A stretch of 64,000 bases of DNA from an uncultured Eubacteriales bacterium (GTDB lineage Bacteria; Bacillota; Clostridia; Oscillospirales; Oscillospiraceae): positions 1 through 64,000 of the forward strand of contig URAL01000003.1 of the NCBI GenBank assembly GCA_900545805.1, in the 5' to 3' direction. The notes beneath the pieces are model-generated. The model saw only the letters and a list, made by a program, of their open reading frames with translations, was not told the origin of the DNA and did no database searches. Position 1 is the stretch's first letter, and each line of letters opens with the position of its first letter. A program made the translations under genes and the position numbers. Shown in pieces: positions 1-7,942 of the stretch.

Positions 1-86
1 ACAATGCGCTCGTTAATGCGGATATTGACTAAGACTCCCGAGAATATAAGCAGTAACAATAATGCGGAGATGATCTCTTTTTTCAT
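1..86 (-). CDS. DUF4363 family protein, N-terminal fragment (runs off the window)
   Basis: Only the first 28 codons are inside the window. They encode a start MKKEIISALLLLLIFSGVLV followed by NIRINERI, which is a short basic N-terminus, one hydrophobic segment and then a polar stretch. This pattern, together with the position directly after a DUF421 gene, matches the DUF4363 proteins that commonly follow DUF421 genes in Clostridia. A strong ribosome binding site, AAAGGAGG, lies six bases before the ATG, and the start is one base beyond the stop of the upstream gene, so the two are surely one operon. Function of the family is unknown; it is probably membrane anchored. The assignment rests on the N-terminus and context only. 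Confidence 0.6.
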   Translation of the reverse strand, partial: MKKEIISALLLLLIFSGVLVNIRINERI

Positions 87-87
87 G

Positions 88-762
88 TCAGGCCTCCTTT
101 GTTTGACAGAAAACGCTCCCTGTCTCGGACAGAGTCAGAATGTATACGTCGTCGATACTTTTTATCTTACGCCGCTTAAGCTCGTTATCCAGCCAGCGCC
201 TGTCACGGCCCAATAGAGAGAGATTTTTGTCAAGTATCCTGCCGTCGTTTATTATGATGTGCGCATAGCCGGCATCCTCGGGATTTATGCCCAGCATGGC
301 GGCCGTTGCCGGCTGGCTTGCCGGCATGAGTAAGAGGCTCAGCTGGCCGTTGGTTTCCAAAACACCGTAGGCGACCTGACTTGCGTCTACCTGTCCCTGA
401 GCGCGCAGCTCCTGCATAAGCTCGTCTACAGTAAAGCGGTTGCGGTGCATGCTGTCGCGGTCTATCCTTCCGTTTCGTATTATTATCTCAGGCTTACCGT
501 AAGTGAACTTTCGAAGCTTGACGCTTTTCATATTAAGCCCTGCAATTATAATTTCGAGGCAGAACATTATCATAATCGGTAATAGTCCGTTTAACAGCGG
601 TATGCCGATATCCTGAAGTGGCGTCGCGGCGAGATCCGCGATAAGCGCCGCTACTATGAACTCGGAGATCTCAAGCTCTCCGAGCTGACGCTTGCCCATA
701 ACTCGCATCGAAACAAGTATTGCAAAATACAATATTACGGTGCGGATGAATATAATAGCCAA
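88..762 (-). CDS. DUF421 domain-containing membrane protein (YetF-like)
   Basis: A protein of about 224 residues with hydrophobic segments at the N-terminus, the motif MGKRQLGELEISEF typical of DUF421, and a soluble C-terminal domain containing the GKPEIIIRNGRID strand and the LMQELRAQG segment. B. subtilis relatives are YetF and YrbG; the biochemical role of the family is not established, though some members are spore or stress membrane proteins. I placed the start at a TTG (760-762) because GGAGG lies eight bases before it and family members begin at this point; an in-frame ATG at 775-777 would add five residues but overlaps the ribosome binding site. It is transcribed away from the NagB-like gene and is followed by a DUF4363 gene. 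Confidence 0.82.
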   Translation of the reverse strand: MAIIFIRTVILYFAILVSMRVMGKRQLGELEISEFIVAALIADLAATPLQDIGIPLLNGLLPIMIMFCLEIIIAGLNMKSVKLRKFTYGKPEIIIRNGRIDRDSMHRNRFTVDELMQELRAQGQVDASQVAYGVLETNGQLSLLLMPASQPATAAMLGINPEDAGYAHIIINDGRILDKNLSLLGRDRRWLDNELKRRKIKSIDDVYILTLSETGSVFCQTKEA

Positions 763-776
763 ACATATCGCCTCCA

Positions 777-805
777 TTGGTATTTTTACCGATGGCGCAT
801 AAATT
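777..805 (+). promoter_or_regulatory. Possible sigma-A promoter for the amino-sugar operon
   Basis: TTGGTA (777-782) and TAAATT (800-805) are separated by 17 bases, 22 bases before the GTG start at 827. Both hexamers are imperfect. A small dyad GGTA-tttt-TACC overlaps the -35 region and lies between the divergent genes, so an operator here is possible but unproven. Confidence 0.3.
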
Positions 806-826
806 ATTAGGAAAGGATGTTTCATT

Positions 827-1519
827 GTGAAGATCATAATTGACAGTGCGGATAAAATAAGCGGCATTGCTGCGTCCATGATAGCTGAGCACGCCAAGGC
901 TCACCCCGGCTGCGCAATAGCGTTTGCCGCAGGAAGAAGCACAAAGCGAGTGTACGAAGCCCTTGCAGCGATGGACGTTAAGGAGCTTGCCGAGTGCAGG
1001 GCATTTACCGTCTGCGAATACGAGGGGCTTGAAGCAGACGATAAACGCTCCTGCGCGTACCGCCTGAACGAAGAGCTTTATTCCAAAGCCGGTATAACGA
1101 AGATATATACGCCGACCGCAGAAAATGCGGATAAATTCGACGCAGAGATTGCCGCCTGCGGCGGACTTGAGCTTGCCGTTCTCGGCATAGGCACGAACGG
1201 TCACATCGGCTTTAACGAGCCGGCAACGCCTTACGACTCCTACACGCGCAGCGTGCTCCTGACGGATAAAACCAAGCAGATGAACGCATATCTCTTCGGC
1301 GGCGTCGAGAGCGTTCCAGAGAAAGCCGTGACCATGGGTCTTAAAACCATCTGCGAGGCAAAAAATGTGATTCTTGTCGCCTTCGGCAGTGAGAAAGCGG
1401 AAATAATCCATCAGCTCGTTTACGGCAAAACGTCAACGTACGTTCCGGCAGCGATGCTTCAGATGCACATGAACATGACGCTCCTGCTTGATGACGAAGC
1501 AGCTGAAAAGATTAAATAA
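827..1519 (+). CDS. Divergent glucosamine-6-phosphate deaminase/isomerase (NagB family)
   Basis: The 230-residue protein aligns over its length with NagB, which interconverts glucosamine-6-phosphate and fructose-6-phosphate plus ammonia. It keeps the signature GIGTNGHIGFNEP (residues 120-132, with His126 and Glu131 corresponding to E. coli His143 and Glu148) and the C-terminal VPAAMLQMHMN segment. Two family landmarks are altered: the phosphate-binding LPTGGTP loop reads FAAGRST (33-39), and the catalytic aspartate of the MDEYVGL motif (E. coli Asp72) is Cys63 in VCEYEGL. The start is a GTG with AAAGGA upstream. It heads an operon with glmM and a GlmU-like acetyltransferase, which suggests a role in amino-sugar precursor supply. 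Activity may differ from classical NagB because of the missing aspartate. Confidence 0.8.
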   Translation: MKIIIDSADKISGIAASMIAEHAKAHPGCAIAFAAGRSTKRVYEALAAMDVKELAECRAFTVCEYEGLEADDKRSCAYRLNEELYSKAGITKIYTPTAENADKFDAEIAACGGLELAVLGIGTNGHIGFNEPATPYDSYTRSVLLTDKTKQMNAYLFGGVESVPEKAVTMGLKTICEAKNVILVAFGSEKAEIIHQLVYGKTSTYVPAAMLQMHMNMTLLLDDEAAEKIK

Positions 1520-1534
1520 ACCGAGGAGAAGGCA

Positions 1535-2899
1535 ATGGGTAAATATTTTGGCACTGACGGCTTCAGAGGAGAGGCTAATGTCGACCTGACCGTTATGCAC
1601 GCGCTTGAGATAGGCCGCTACCTCGGCTGGTACTACGGCAAGGATAAAAAGGCGAGAGTCGTCATCGGCAAGGACACGCGCCGCTCAAGCTATATGCTCG
1701 AATCGGCTCTGTGCGCGGGCCTTACGGCCTCGGGCGCGGACGCGTATCTTCTGCATGTGACCACAACGCCGAGCGTATCGTATGTCGCCCGTGCGGATGA
1801 TTTCGACTGCGGCATTATGATATCGGCAAGCCATAATCCCTATTACGATAACGGCATCAAGCTTATAAACGGCAATGGCGAAAAAATGGGCGATGAGCTT
1901 CTTGATGAGATAGAGGCATATATTGACAGAGTAAGCGCCGGCGAAAAGGACTGCCTGCCCTACGCAACAGGAGAGAAGATAGGCCGTACCGTGGACTATT
2001 CCGCCGGTCGCAATCGCTACATCAGCTTTCTCATTTCGCTTGCGACGCGCTCATATAAGGGCAAGAAGGTCGGCCTTGACTGCGCCAACGGCTCGACATG
2101 GATGATGGCAAAAAGCGTATTTGACGCACTGGGAGCCGACACATATGTGATATCAAATAACCCCGACGGTATAAATATTAACGTAAACTGCGGCTCGACG
2201 CATATCGAGCAGATGCAGAGGTTTGTTCTCGACAACAAGCTCGATGTCGGCTTTGCCTTCGATGGCGACGCCGATCGCTGCCTGGCCGTCGACGAAAAGG
2301 GCAATGTTATCACCGGCGATCATATCCTCTATGTTTGCGGCAAATATATGCGCGACAGCGGAATACTCGGCGAAAAGAAGATAGTTACAACGGTCATGAG
2401 CAATATGGGACTGTATAAAGCTCTTGACGCGCTGGGAATCGGCTATGAAAAGACGGCCGTCGGAGATAAATATGTTGCCGAAAACATGCGCGCAAACGGA
2501 TATATCCTCGGCGGTGAGCAGTCCGGTCATATCATTTTCGGCCGTCTCGCAAACTCAGGCGACGGAATACTGACCGCTATTAAAATCATGGAGGCCATGT
2601 GCGAGAGCAAGCAGCCGCTTTCAGTGCTGGCAGCGCCTGTCGTCATGTATCCGCAGCTTCTCAAGAATGTCGTTGTTGCCGATAAGGACGAAACGCTCAC
2701 CTGCGACGAGGTGAAAAAGGCCGTTGCCGACATGGAGGCAAGGCTCGGCGAGGATGGACGCATCCTTCTGCGCAAGAGCGGCACGGAGCCGGTTCTTCGC
2801 GTGATGGCCGAGGCTAAGACCCCTGAACAGTGCGAGGAGTGCGTTGACTATATAATCGACGCTATGCGCTGCAGCGGCAGACTTATCAAGGTGAAATGA
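1535..2899 (+). CDS. glmM: Phosphoglucosamine mutase
   Basis: GlmM converts glucosamine-6-phosphate to glucosamine-1-phosphate on the way to UDP-GlcNAc. The 454-residue protein has the expected length and all alpha-D-phosphohexomutase landmarks: GTDGFRG near the N-terminus (6-12), the phosphoserine loop ISASHNPYYDNG with the catalytic serine at Ser98, the metal-binding DGDADR (243-248), and the C-terminal substrate loop RKSGTEPVLRVM. A GGAG ribosome binding site precedes the ATG. It sits 15 bases after the NagB-like gene and one base before the acetyltransferase gene. In many Firmicutes glmM follows cdaA-cdaR; here it does not, and the cda operon lies about 42 kb away without a glmM copy. Confidence 0.95.
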   Translation: MGKYFGTDGFRGEANVDLTVMHALEIGRYLGWYYGKDKKARVVIGKDTRRSSYMLESALCAGLTASGADAYLLHVTTTPSVSYVARADDFDCGIMISASHNPYYDNGIKLINGNGEKMGDELLDEIEAYIDRVSAGEKDCLPYATGEKIGRTVDYSAGRNRYISFLISLATRSYKGKKVGLDCANGSTWMMAKSVFDALGADTYVISNNPDGININVNCGSTHIEQMQRFVLDNKLDVGFAFDGDADRCLAVDEKGNVITGDHILYVCGKYMRDSGILGEKKIVTTVMSNMGLYKALDALGIGYEKTAVGDKYVAENMRANGYILGGEQSGHIIFGRLANSGDGILTAIKIMEAMCESKQPLSVLAAPVVMYPQLLKNVVVADKDETLTCDEVKKAVADMEARLGEDGRILLRKSGTEPVLRVMAEAKTPEQCEECVDYIIDAMRCSGRLIKVK

Positions 2900-2900
2900 C

Positions 2901-3560
2901 ATGTATACGATTAATGACCTGCTCGATCTGAGCAAAACCATAGCCGCACCGCTTTTTGAGGGCAGGACCTACCCCTGGGAGGTGCTGGCCGATATATCAG
3001 ACTTCATCACTGTTCTCGGCAGCACACTGCCGGAGGAGGAGTACGAAAAGCGCGGCGAGAGCGTGTGGATAGCGCGGGATGCGGAGGTTTTCCCCTCGGC
3101 GTACATAGGCTCGCCATGCATCATTGACCACGGAGCACAGGTGCGCCACTGCGCATTTATACGCGCAAGCGCGATAGTCGGCAAAAACGCCGTTGTGGGA
3201 AACTCAACCGAGCTTAAAAACGTCGTGCTGTTTGACAATGTGCAGACTCCGCACTATAACTATGTCGGCGACTCCATACTCGGCTATAAGGCGCATATGG
3301 GAGCCGGCTCGATAACCTCCAACGTTAAAAGCGACAAGAGCCTTGTAGTCATAAAAAACGGCGATGAGCTAATAGAGACCGGCCGCAAAAAGGTCGGGGC
3401 CATCCTCGGCGACTATGTTGAGATCGGCTGCAACAGTGTTCTCAATCCCGGAACGGTGCTCGGCCGCAGAGCCAGCGTCTATCCTACCTCCTGCGTGCGC
3501 GGAGTAATCCCTGAGGACGGGATATACAAATCAAAGGACGATATAGTGATACGCAGATAA
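2901..3560 (+). CDS. Stand-alone GlmU-type left-handed beta-helix acetyltransferase
   Basis: A 219-residue protein with a short helical N-terminus (about 1-50) followed by hexapeptide repeats forming a left-handed beta helix (about 55-205). The segment from TELKN through HYNYVGDS to GAGSITSN closely resembles the acetyltransferase half of GlmU, and His118 lies where GlmU has its catalytic histidine (HLTYLGD in E. coli). There is no N-terminal uridylyltransferase domain. The inferred reaction is acetylation of glucosamine-1-phosphate, the product of the GlmM encoded one base upstream; the uridylyl step would need another enzyme. Such proteins are often annotated loosely as UDP-GlcNAc pyrophosphorylase. 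Substrate is inferred from homology and operon only. Confidence 0.75.
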   Translation: MYTINDLLDLSKTIAAPLFEGRTYPWEVLADISDFITVLGSTLPEEEYEKRGESVWIARDAEVFPSAYIGSPCIIDHGAQVRHCAFIRASAIVGKNAVVGNSTELKNVVLFDNVQTPHYNYVGDSILGYKAHMGAGSITSNVKSDKSLVVIKNGDELIETGRKKVGAILGDYVEIGCNSVLNPGTVLGRRASVYPTSCVRGVIPEDGIYKSKDDIVIRR

Positions 3561-3561
3561 G

Positions 3562-3592
3562 AAAAATCTCCCGAACTATCGGGAGATTTTTT
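3562..3592. terminator. Bidirectional Rho-independent terminator
   Basis: The stem AAAAATCTCCCGA pairs with TCGGGAGATTTTT around a small loop, with A and T tracts on both sides. It separates the converging amino-sugar operon and the exonuclease gene. Confidence 0.88.
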
Positions 3593-3593
3593 A

Positions 3594-4577
3594 CTACTGC
3601 TTTGTAGCCGGACGGCTTTTTTTTCTGGAGTGACCACGCCCGCGGCGGCGCGACAGTGCGGCCTTGCTGCGGTAAAAGTCTATCATGCCGTCGTCGGCCT
3701 CATAAACGAGTCTGTTTGCCGACCACGAGTTATCCTCCTGCTTGCGGAATTTGAGCCTGACCAGGAAGCTTCCGCAGTCGGGGCAGCTGAGGAGGTTCAT
3801 ATACCGCTGATCGCCCTGGTTGATCCAGCGGTGTGCCTCGAGCCGGCCCTGACATTTGGGGCAGGGGACAGAGGTGAGCTTTTCATCGGCGAATGCATCC
3901 GCCTTTGAAATATAGCCGGGGAAAACGAGATGCTCCAGCGCATCATGCGCGTTATCATCGGCGCTGTCCCGTTTTGAACGACGGGTGCTGAGCATCCGTG
4001 ACGCCTCGTCATACCGCTCAAGGCCGAGCTGCATATCAAGCTTCGAGCAGACAAGCGCCGTGTTATATGCGTCGCCCAGGGCGTCGTGGGCAATGCGGGT
4101 CTGCTCTATCCCGAAATGCTCCATCGCCGTGGCGAGCGACTTTTGATTCTTGTCGCCGTCGGTCTGCATATTATAGATGAGCTGAAGGTTTATCCAGGAA
4201 TTAATCCAGTCCCAGTCAAGGTCGTGGATAATAATATTCTGCTCCATAATACCGCGGTCGTCGCAGCCCCAGGTCAGAAAGGTGACGTCCTCGCCGCACC
4301 ACTGCTTAAACTGCTCAAAGGCATCGGGAAAGCTGCGCCCGAGGGCGAGACGCTCCTTGTCAAAGCCGGTGAGCTTCTTGACCTTATAATGCATCCGTTT
4401 AAAATAAACGGGCCTTACATCTACCGTAAATTCCTCGGCAGGCTTCATGTCCTCCGAGAGCTTGACCGCGCCGATCTCAATAATCTCTCCCCTGAGCTTT
4501 ATGGGGAGCTTGTTGAATACGGAGGATTTTGAGCTCATTGCCTGATTCCACTCTAAATCGACCACTACATAATTCAT
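3594..4577 (-). CDS. DEDDh 3'-5' exonuclease with C-terminal zinc ribbon
   Basis: The N-terminal half has the DnaQ-like exonuclease motifs: VVVDLEWN (Exo I, Asp-Glu), the central region around WGCDDRGIM, and AHDALGDAYNTA (Exo III with His and Asp). The spacing resembles KapD/ERI-1-type exonucleases, including the GEIIEIGAVKL strand. The C-terminal part carries CPKCQGRLEAH and LLSCPDCGSF, two Cys pairs that should form a zinc ribbon, and ends in a strongly basic tail. Substrate is unknown, probably RNA or short nucleic acid. The chosen ATG at 4575-4577 gives the family N-terminus MNYVVVDLEWN; an in-frame GTG two codons upstream has closer spacing to AAGG. It is a single-gene minus-strand unit with its own promoter. 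Confidence 0.82.
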   Translation of the reverse strand: MNYVVVDLEWNQAMSSKSSVFNKLPIKLRGEIIEIGAVKLSEDMKPAEEFTVDVRPVYFKRMHYKVKKLTGFDKERLALGRSFPDAFEQFKQWCGEDVTFLTWGCDDRGIMEQNIIIHDLDWDWINSWINLQLIYNMQTDGDKNQKSLATAMEHFGIEQTRIAHDALGDAYNTALVCSKLDMQLGLERYDEASRMLSTRRSKRDSADDNAHDALEHLVFPGYISKADAFADEKLTSVPCPKCQGRLEAHRWINQGDQRYMNLLSCPDCGSFLVRLKFRKQEDNSWSANRLVYEADDGMIDFYRSKAALSRRRGRGHSRKKSRPATKQ

Positions 4578-4613
4578 AAACACAACGACCTTACTTTAAG
4601 ATTACAAAAAAGA

Positions 4614-4643
4614 ATTATACCACACAGCGCCATGTTTTTTCAA
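4614..4643 (-). promoter_or_regulatory. Sigma-A promoter of the exonuclease gene
   Basis: On the minus strand TTGAAA and TATAAT are separated by 18 bases, with TGG immediately before the -10 forming an extended -10. It lies back to back with the ddl promoter. Confidence 0.7.
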
Positions 4644-4650
4644 TATATAT

Positions 4651-4679
4651 TTGAACAGCCGCTGCGCTTGTGGTATAAT
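4651..4679 (+). promoter_or_regulatory. Sigma-A promoter of ddl-murF
   Basis: TTGAAC (4651-4656) and a perfect TATAAT (4674-4679) are 17 bases apart, with TGG before the -10 (extended -10). The start of ddl is 31 bases downstream. Confidence 0.8.
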
Positions 4680-4710
4680 CATCGGGTAATTGTTGAAGGA
4701 GGTAGGAAAG

Positions 4711-5736
4711 ATGAAAATTGCTGTTGTCTGCGGCGGCCTGTCAAACGAACGCGATGTCTCCATCACAAGCGGCACCTGCGTTGCGCGCGCACTGCGCGAG
4801 CACGGTCACAAGGTCGTTTTAGTTGATTTGTACTGCGGCTATGCCGGAAGCTATGACGATCCCGCCGAGCTTTTCGAGCGTGAGCAGGAGGATCTCAGGT
4901 ATTCCGTAAAGGAGGAGGCTCCCGATATCGCGAAGCTGATTGCCGAGGGAGACGGAAGCAGGATAGGCAAAAACGTCATCGAGATTTGCAGGGCAGCGGA
5001 TATCAGCTTTCTCGCTCTGCACGGCGAGGATGGCGAGAACGGCAAATTGCAGGCCACCTTCGACGTACACGGCATTAAATACACCGGCAGCGGCTATCTC
5101 GGCAGCGCGATGGCGATGAACAAGGAGATAACAAAGATCATGCTGAGCCACAGCGGCATACCGGTTCCCGAGGGCATAGTGCTCGAAAAGGGAGGGGAGA
5201 TCGAAAATGTCGGCTTCCCCTGCGTCGTTAAGCCCTGCAGCGGCGGCTCGAGCGTAGGTACGAGCATGGTCGCAAGCGAGGATGAGTATGCGGCGGCGCT
5301 TGAGCTTGCATTCAAATATGAAGACCGCGTTCTTGTCGAGCGCTTTATAAAGGGACGTGAGCTCACCGTCGGCGTTATGGGCGGCGAGGCGATGCCCGTT
5401 ATCGAGATAATCCCCAAAACCGGCTGGTATGACTACAAAAACAAGTATCAGGCGGGTCTTACGGAGGAGATATGCCCCGCGCCTATAAGCACGGAGGATA
5501 CCCGCCGCGTTCAGTGCCTTGCAGAGCGAGTGAGCGAAGCTCTTATGATCGACGTCTATTGCCGCGCCGACTTTCTCATGGATAGCTCAAGCGGTGAAAT
5601 ATACTGCCTTGAGGCAAATACCCTGCCCGGCATGACCCCGACGAGCCTGATACCGCAAATGGGAAGGGAGCAGGGGCTCAGCTTCGGCGAGGTGTGTGAG
5701 AAGATAATAAGACTTTCCATGGAGAAGTATGAATGA
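4711..5736 (+). CDS. ddl: D-alanine--D-alanine ligase
   Basis: Ddl joins two D-alanines with ATP to give the dipeptide used by MurF in peptidoglycan precursor synthesis. The protein of about 341 residues begins MKIAVVCGGLSNERDVS, matching the family N-terminus (substrate-binding Glu in NERDVS), and contains the ATP-grasp elements: FPCVVKPCSGGSSVG, VLVERFIKGRELTVGV, and EANTLPGMTPTSLIPQ at the metal- and D-Ala-binding end. The ATG at 4711 follows AAGGAGG by nine bases, so an upstream in-frame TTG is rejected. The stop overlaps the murF start by four bases, coupling the two enzymes that act in sequence. A strong promoter lies upstream. Confidence 0.95.
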   Translation: MKIAVVCGGLSNERDVSITSGTCVARALREHGHKVVLVDLYCGYAGSYDDPAELFEREQEDLRYSVKEEAPDIAKLIAEGDGSRIGKNVIEICRAADISFLALHGEDGENGKLQATFDVHGIKYTGSGYLGSAMAMNKEITKIMLSHSGIPVPEGIVLEKGGEIENVGFPCVVKPCSGGSSVGTSMVASEDEYAAALELAFKYEDRVLVERFIKGRELTVGVMGGEAMPVIEIIPKTGWYDYKNKYQAGLTEEICPAPISTEDTRRVQCLAERVSEALMIDVYCRADFLMDSSSGEIYCLEANTLPGMTPTSLIPQMGREQGLSFGEVCEKIIRLSMEKYE

Positions 5737-7085
5737 AGGGTATAAGTGTTAAGCAGGCGGCTGAAGCAGTCGGCGGCAGACTGTCCGGCAGCGGCGACGC
5801 CGAGCTTGAGCTTAAAGGGCTTGTTATAGACAGCAGGAATGTTATGCCAGGCTTCGCTTTTGCGGCCATAGTTGGCAAGCGTGCTGACGGACATGACTAT
5901 ATAAATAAAGCCTTTGAGCTCGGTGCATCATGCTGTTTTGTCGAGCGTGACATACCCGGCGCTCCCGGCTGCCTTATAGTCGTTGACAGCACTGCCAAGG
6001 CAATGGCAAGACTGGCCGAGGCGTACAGAAAAATGCTCAATATTCCCGTTATCGGCATAACCGGTTCTGTCGGCAAGACAACGGCTAAGGAAATGATATC
6101 CGCCGTTCTGTCGCAGCGTTTTAAGGTCTTAAAAACGGACAAGAACCTAAACAACGAGCTTGGCGTACCGCTTACGATATTCCGCATAGAGCCGGAGCAC
6201 GAGGCCGCCGTTATAGAAATGGGGATCTCCGATTTCGGCGAAATGAGCCGCCTCGCACAGATGGCGCGGCCTACCGACGCCGTTTTTACTCTCATCGGAA
6301 ATGCCCACCTTGACAGGCTGCACGACCGTACCGGTGTGTTCAAAGCCAAAACCGAGATGCTTGAATACATGCCATGTGACGGTACGGTGGTTTTAAATGC
6401 AGACGATGATCTTCTCTGTGCGTGCGACTGCCGTCAAAGAAAAGTGCTCTATGGCCTTGGTGATAATGCCGGCGTCAGGGCGGAAAATATCAGAGTCGAA
6501 AGTGCGGCCATGCAGACCTGCGATATAGTATCCGGAAAACGGCGTATACATGTCTCGATACCGGCCTATGGCCGCCACATGGTCTACGCTGCGCTTGAGG
6601 GGGCAGCAGTGGGCATGAAGTTCGGATTAAGCGACGATGAGATCATACGCGGCATAGCGTCTTACGAGACTGTAGGCCGCCGCGCAAACGTTATAGACAC
6701 CGGCTTTATCACCGTAATAGATGATTGCTATAACGCAAACCCAGACTCGGTCAAATGTGCGATAGACTCCATGTGTGCAAGCCGCGGCCGTAAGGTCTGT
6801 ATATTGGGCGATATGCTAGAAATGGGTACGGCTCGCGCCGAGCGCCATGCGGATATAGGCAGATACGCCGTTTCGCACGGGGTGGAGCTTCTGCTCTGTG
6901 TCGGAGAAATGTCCGAAAACACTGCCCGCGCCGCGGAGGGCATAGCTTCATTGCACTTTGACAGCAATGCGCAGCTTATAGCCGAGCTGCCGAAGCTTAT
7001 AAAAAAAGGCGATACGGTGCTCGTCAAGGCCTCGCACAGCATGAGGCTTGAGGAGGCCTCCGAGGCTTTAAAGCTCTTAAAGTAA
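5733..7085 (+). CDS. murF: UDP-N-acetylmuramoyl-tripeptide--D-alanyl-D-alanine ligase
   Basis: MurF adds D-Ala-D-Ala to the UDP-MurNAc tripeptide in the cytoplasm. The 450-residue protein has the three Mur ligase domains: an N-terminal UDP-substrate domain with LVIDSRNVMPG, a central ATPase domain with the P-loop GITGSVGKTTAKEM and the KNLNNELGVPL segment, and a C-terminal domain with IDDCYNANPDSVK and LGDMLEMG. The ATG overlaps the ddl stop (ATGA), indicating translational coupling. A terminator follows directly, so ddl-murF is a two-gene operon separated from the usual dcw cell-wall cluster. Confidence 0.95.
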   Translation: MKGISVKQAAEAVGGRLSGSGDAELELKGLVIDSRNVMPGFAFAAIVGKRADGHDYINKAFELGASCCFVERDIPGAPGCLIVVDSTAKAMARLAEAYRKMLNIPVIGITGSVGKTTAKEMISAVLSQRFKVLKTDKNLNNELGVPLTIFRIEPEHEAAVIEMGISDFGEMSRLAQMARPTDAVFTLIGNAHLDRLHDRTGVFKAKTEMLEYMPCDGTVVLNADDDLLCACDCRQRKVLYGLGDNAGVRAENIRVESAAMQTCDIVSGKRRIHVSIPAYGRHMVYAALEGAAVGMKFGLSDDEIIRGIASYETVGRRANVIDTGFITVIDDCYNANPDSVKCAIDSMCASRGRKVCILGDMLEMGTARAERHADIGRYAVSHGVELLLCVGEMSENTARAAEGIASLHFDSNAQLIAELPKLIKKGDTVLVKASHSMRLEEASEALKLLK

Positions 7086-7116
7086 AAAAAACGGACTGCA
7101 TATCAGTCCGTTTTTT
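7086..7116. terminator. Bidirectional terminator between murF and the acyltransferase gene
   Basis: ACGGACTG pairs with CAGTCCGT across a short loop, flanked by an A tract and a T tract. It ends both converging transcripts. Confidence 0.88.
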
Positions 7117-7117
7117 C

Positions 7118-7657
7118 TCATTTAAGCGACGCGCTGTATTCATCCCATGAAACAAAGGTGTTGTCACGCGGCTCATCGTATGTGATAACGCGCGGCTTCT
7201 CCATGACAACGGTGCTGTTTGCGGGAATATCATCGGTCACTATGCAGTCTGCCCCGATGCGCACATCGTTTCCTATGGTGATACCGCCGATTATCTTGGC
7301 TCCTGCACCGATATAGACACGGTCGCCTATCACAGGTGCGCCGCGCTTTTTGCTGCCGGGCATGGTGTTTGAACCGATAGTTACCTGCTGGAATATCGTG
7401 CAGCCCTTGCCGACACGGGCACCATAGGATATAAAGATCCCGCACAATCCGTGCGGCGCCTGAAACGGCCTTATGCGTTCGGTTATCGGGATGCTCGAAT
7501 TGAGCTTATCCTGCGTCCATTGAGCTCTCAGCGAGTAGTAAGACTTAAATATCTTCTGTATGCCCTTCGGAAATAGTATCCGCCGCCTGTATTTCCAAAA
7601 TGAGCGTGTCCCGTGAGGGAGGAATAAGCTATATATTTTCTTAAGCAGTTTTTTCAT
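7118..7657 (-). CDS. Serine acetyltransferase-like hexapeptide acyltransferase
   Basis: A 179-residue left-handed beta-helix protein. The N-terminus is very basic and aromatic (MKKLLKKIYSLF and following), suggesting membrane-surface binding. Residues about 75-165 carry hexapeptide repeats in the order typical of CysE-like enzymes: PHGLCGIFIS, GCTIFQQVTIGS, GAPVIGDRVYIGAGAKIIGG and NDVRIGADCIVTDDIP. Such short forms occur both as serine O-acetyltransferases and as sugar acetyltransferases of surface polysaccharides. It lies 10 bases downstream of bofA with an AGGAG site, so it is probably co-transcribed with the sporulation genes yaaL-bofA. Substrate cannot be told from sequence. Confidence 0.75.
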   Translation of the reverse strand: MKKLLKKIYSLFLPHGTRSFWKYRRRILFPKGIQKIFKSYYSLRAQWTQDKLNSSIPITERIRPFQAPHGLCGIFISYGARVGKGCTIFQQVTIGSNTMPGSKKRGAPVIGDRVYIGAGAKIIGGITIGNDVRIGADCIVTDDIPANSTVVMEKPRVITYDEPRDNTFVSWDEYSASLK

Positions 7658-7667
7658 TTGCCGCTCC

Positions 7668-7934
7668 TCACATGAAGAAATTCTCGATAAGCAGAAGCAG
7701 GATTATGCCAGGAATTCCGAGAATGCCCGCTACAATGGCGCTTATCCAGCCGACGCTGAGGGAAAGACCGATGAATCCGCCGAGAAAATTGAAAATGAAC
7801 AGCATGACAAAGCCCAAAAGAGCATTCAGCAGCAGCTTGAGTGCCCATTTTATAGGTGTTGCGAAGATTTTTATGACAAGCCATATGAGCAATACTGCAA
7901 TGACTACGGTCAATATGGTATGTAACGCGTCCAT
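7668..7934 (-). CDS. bofA: BofA family protein (pro-sigma-K processing inhibitor)
   Basis: An 88-residue, almost entirely hydrophobic protein with two to three membrane segments. The C-terminal block VGWISAIVAGILGIPGIILLLL and the preceding ALLGFVMLFIFNFLGG segment are the BofA signature. In B. subtilis BofA sits in the outer forespore membrane and, with SpoIVFA, holds the SpoIVFB protease inactive until a forespore signal arrives. The ATG follows AGGAGG by four bases. The gene follows yaaL by eight bases, the same pair seen near recR in Bacillus, although recR is not here. A SpoIVFA/SpoIVFB-like pair is encoded about 6.6 kb away. Confidence 0.88.
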   Translation of the reverse strand: MDALHTILTVVIAVLLIWLVIKIFATPIKWALKLLLNALLGFVMLFIFNFLGGFIGLSLSVGWISAIVAGILGIPGIILLLLIENFFM

Positions 7935-7942
7935 ATATCCTC

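Noticed and set aside
671..1411. A 246-codon minus-strand open frame opposite the NagB-like gene
   Set aside because: Overlaps two well-supported genes and shows no conserved features.
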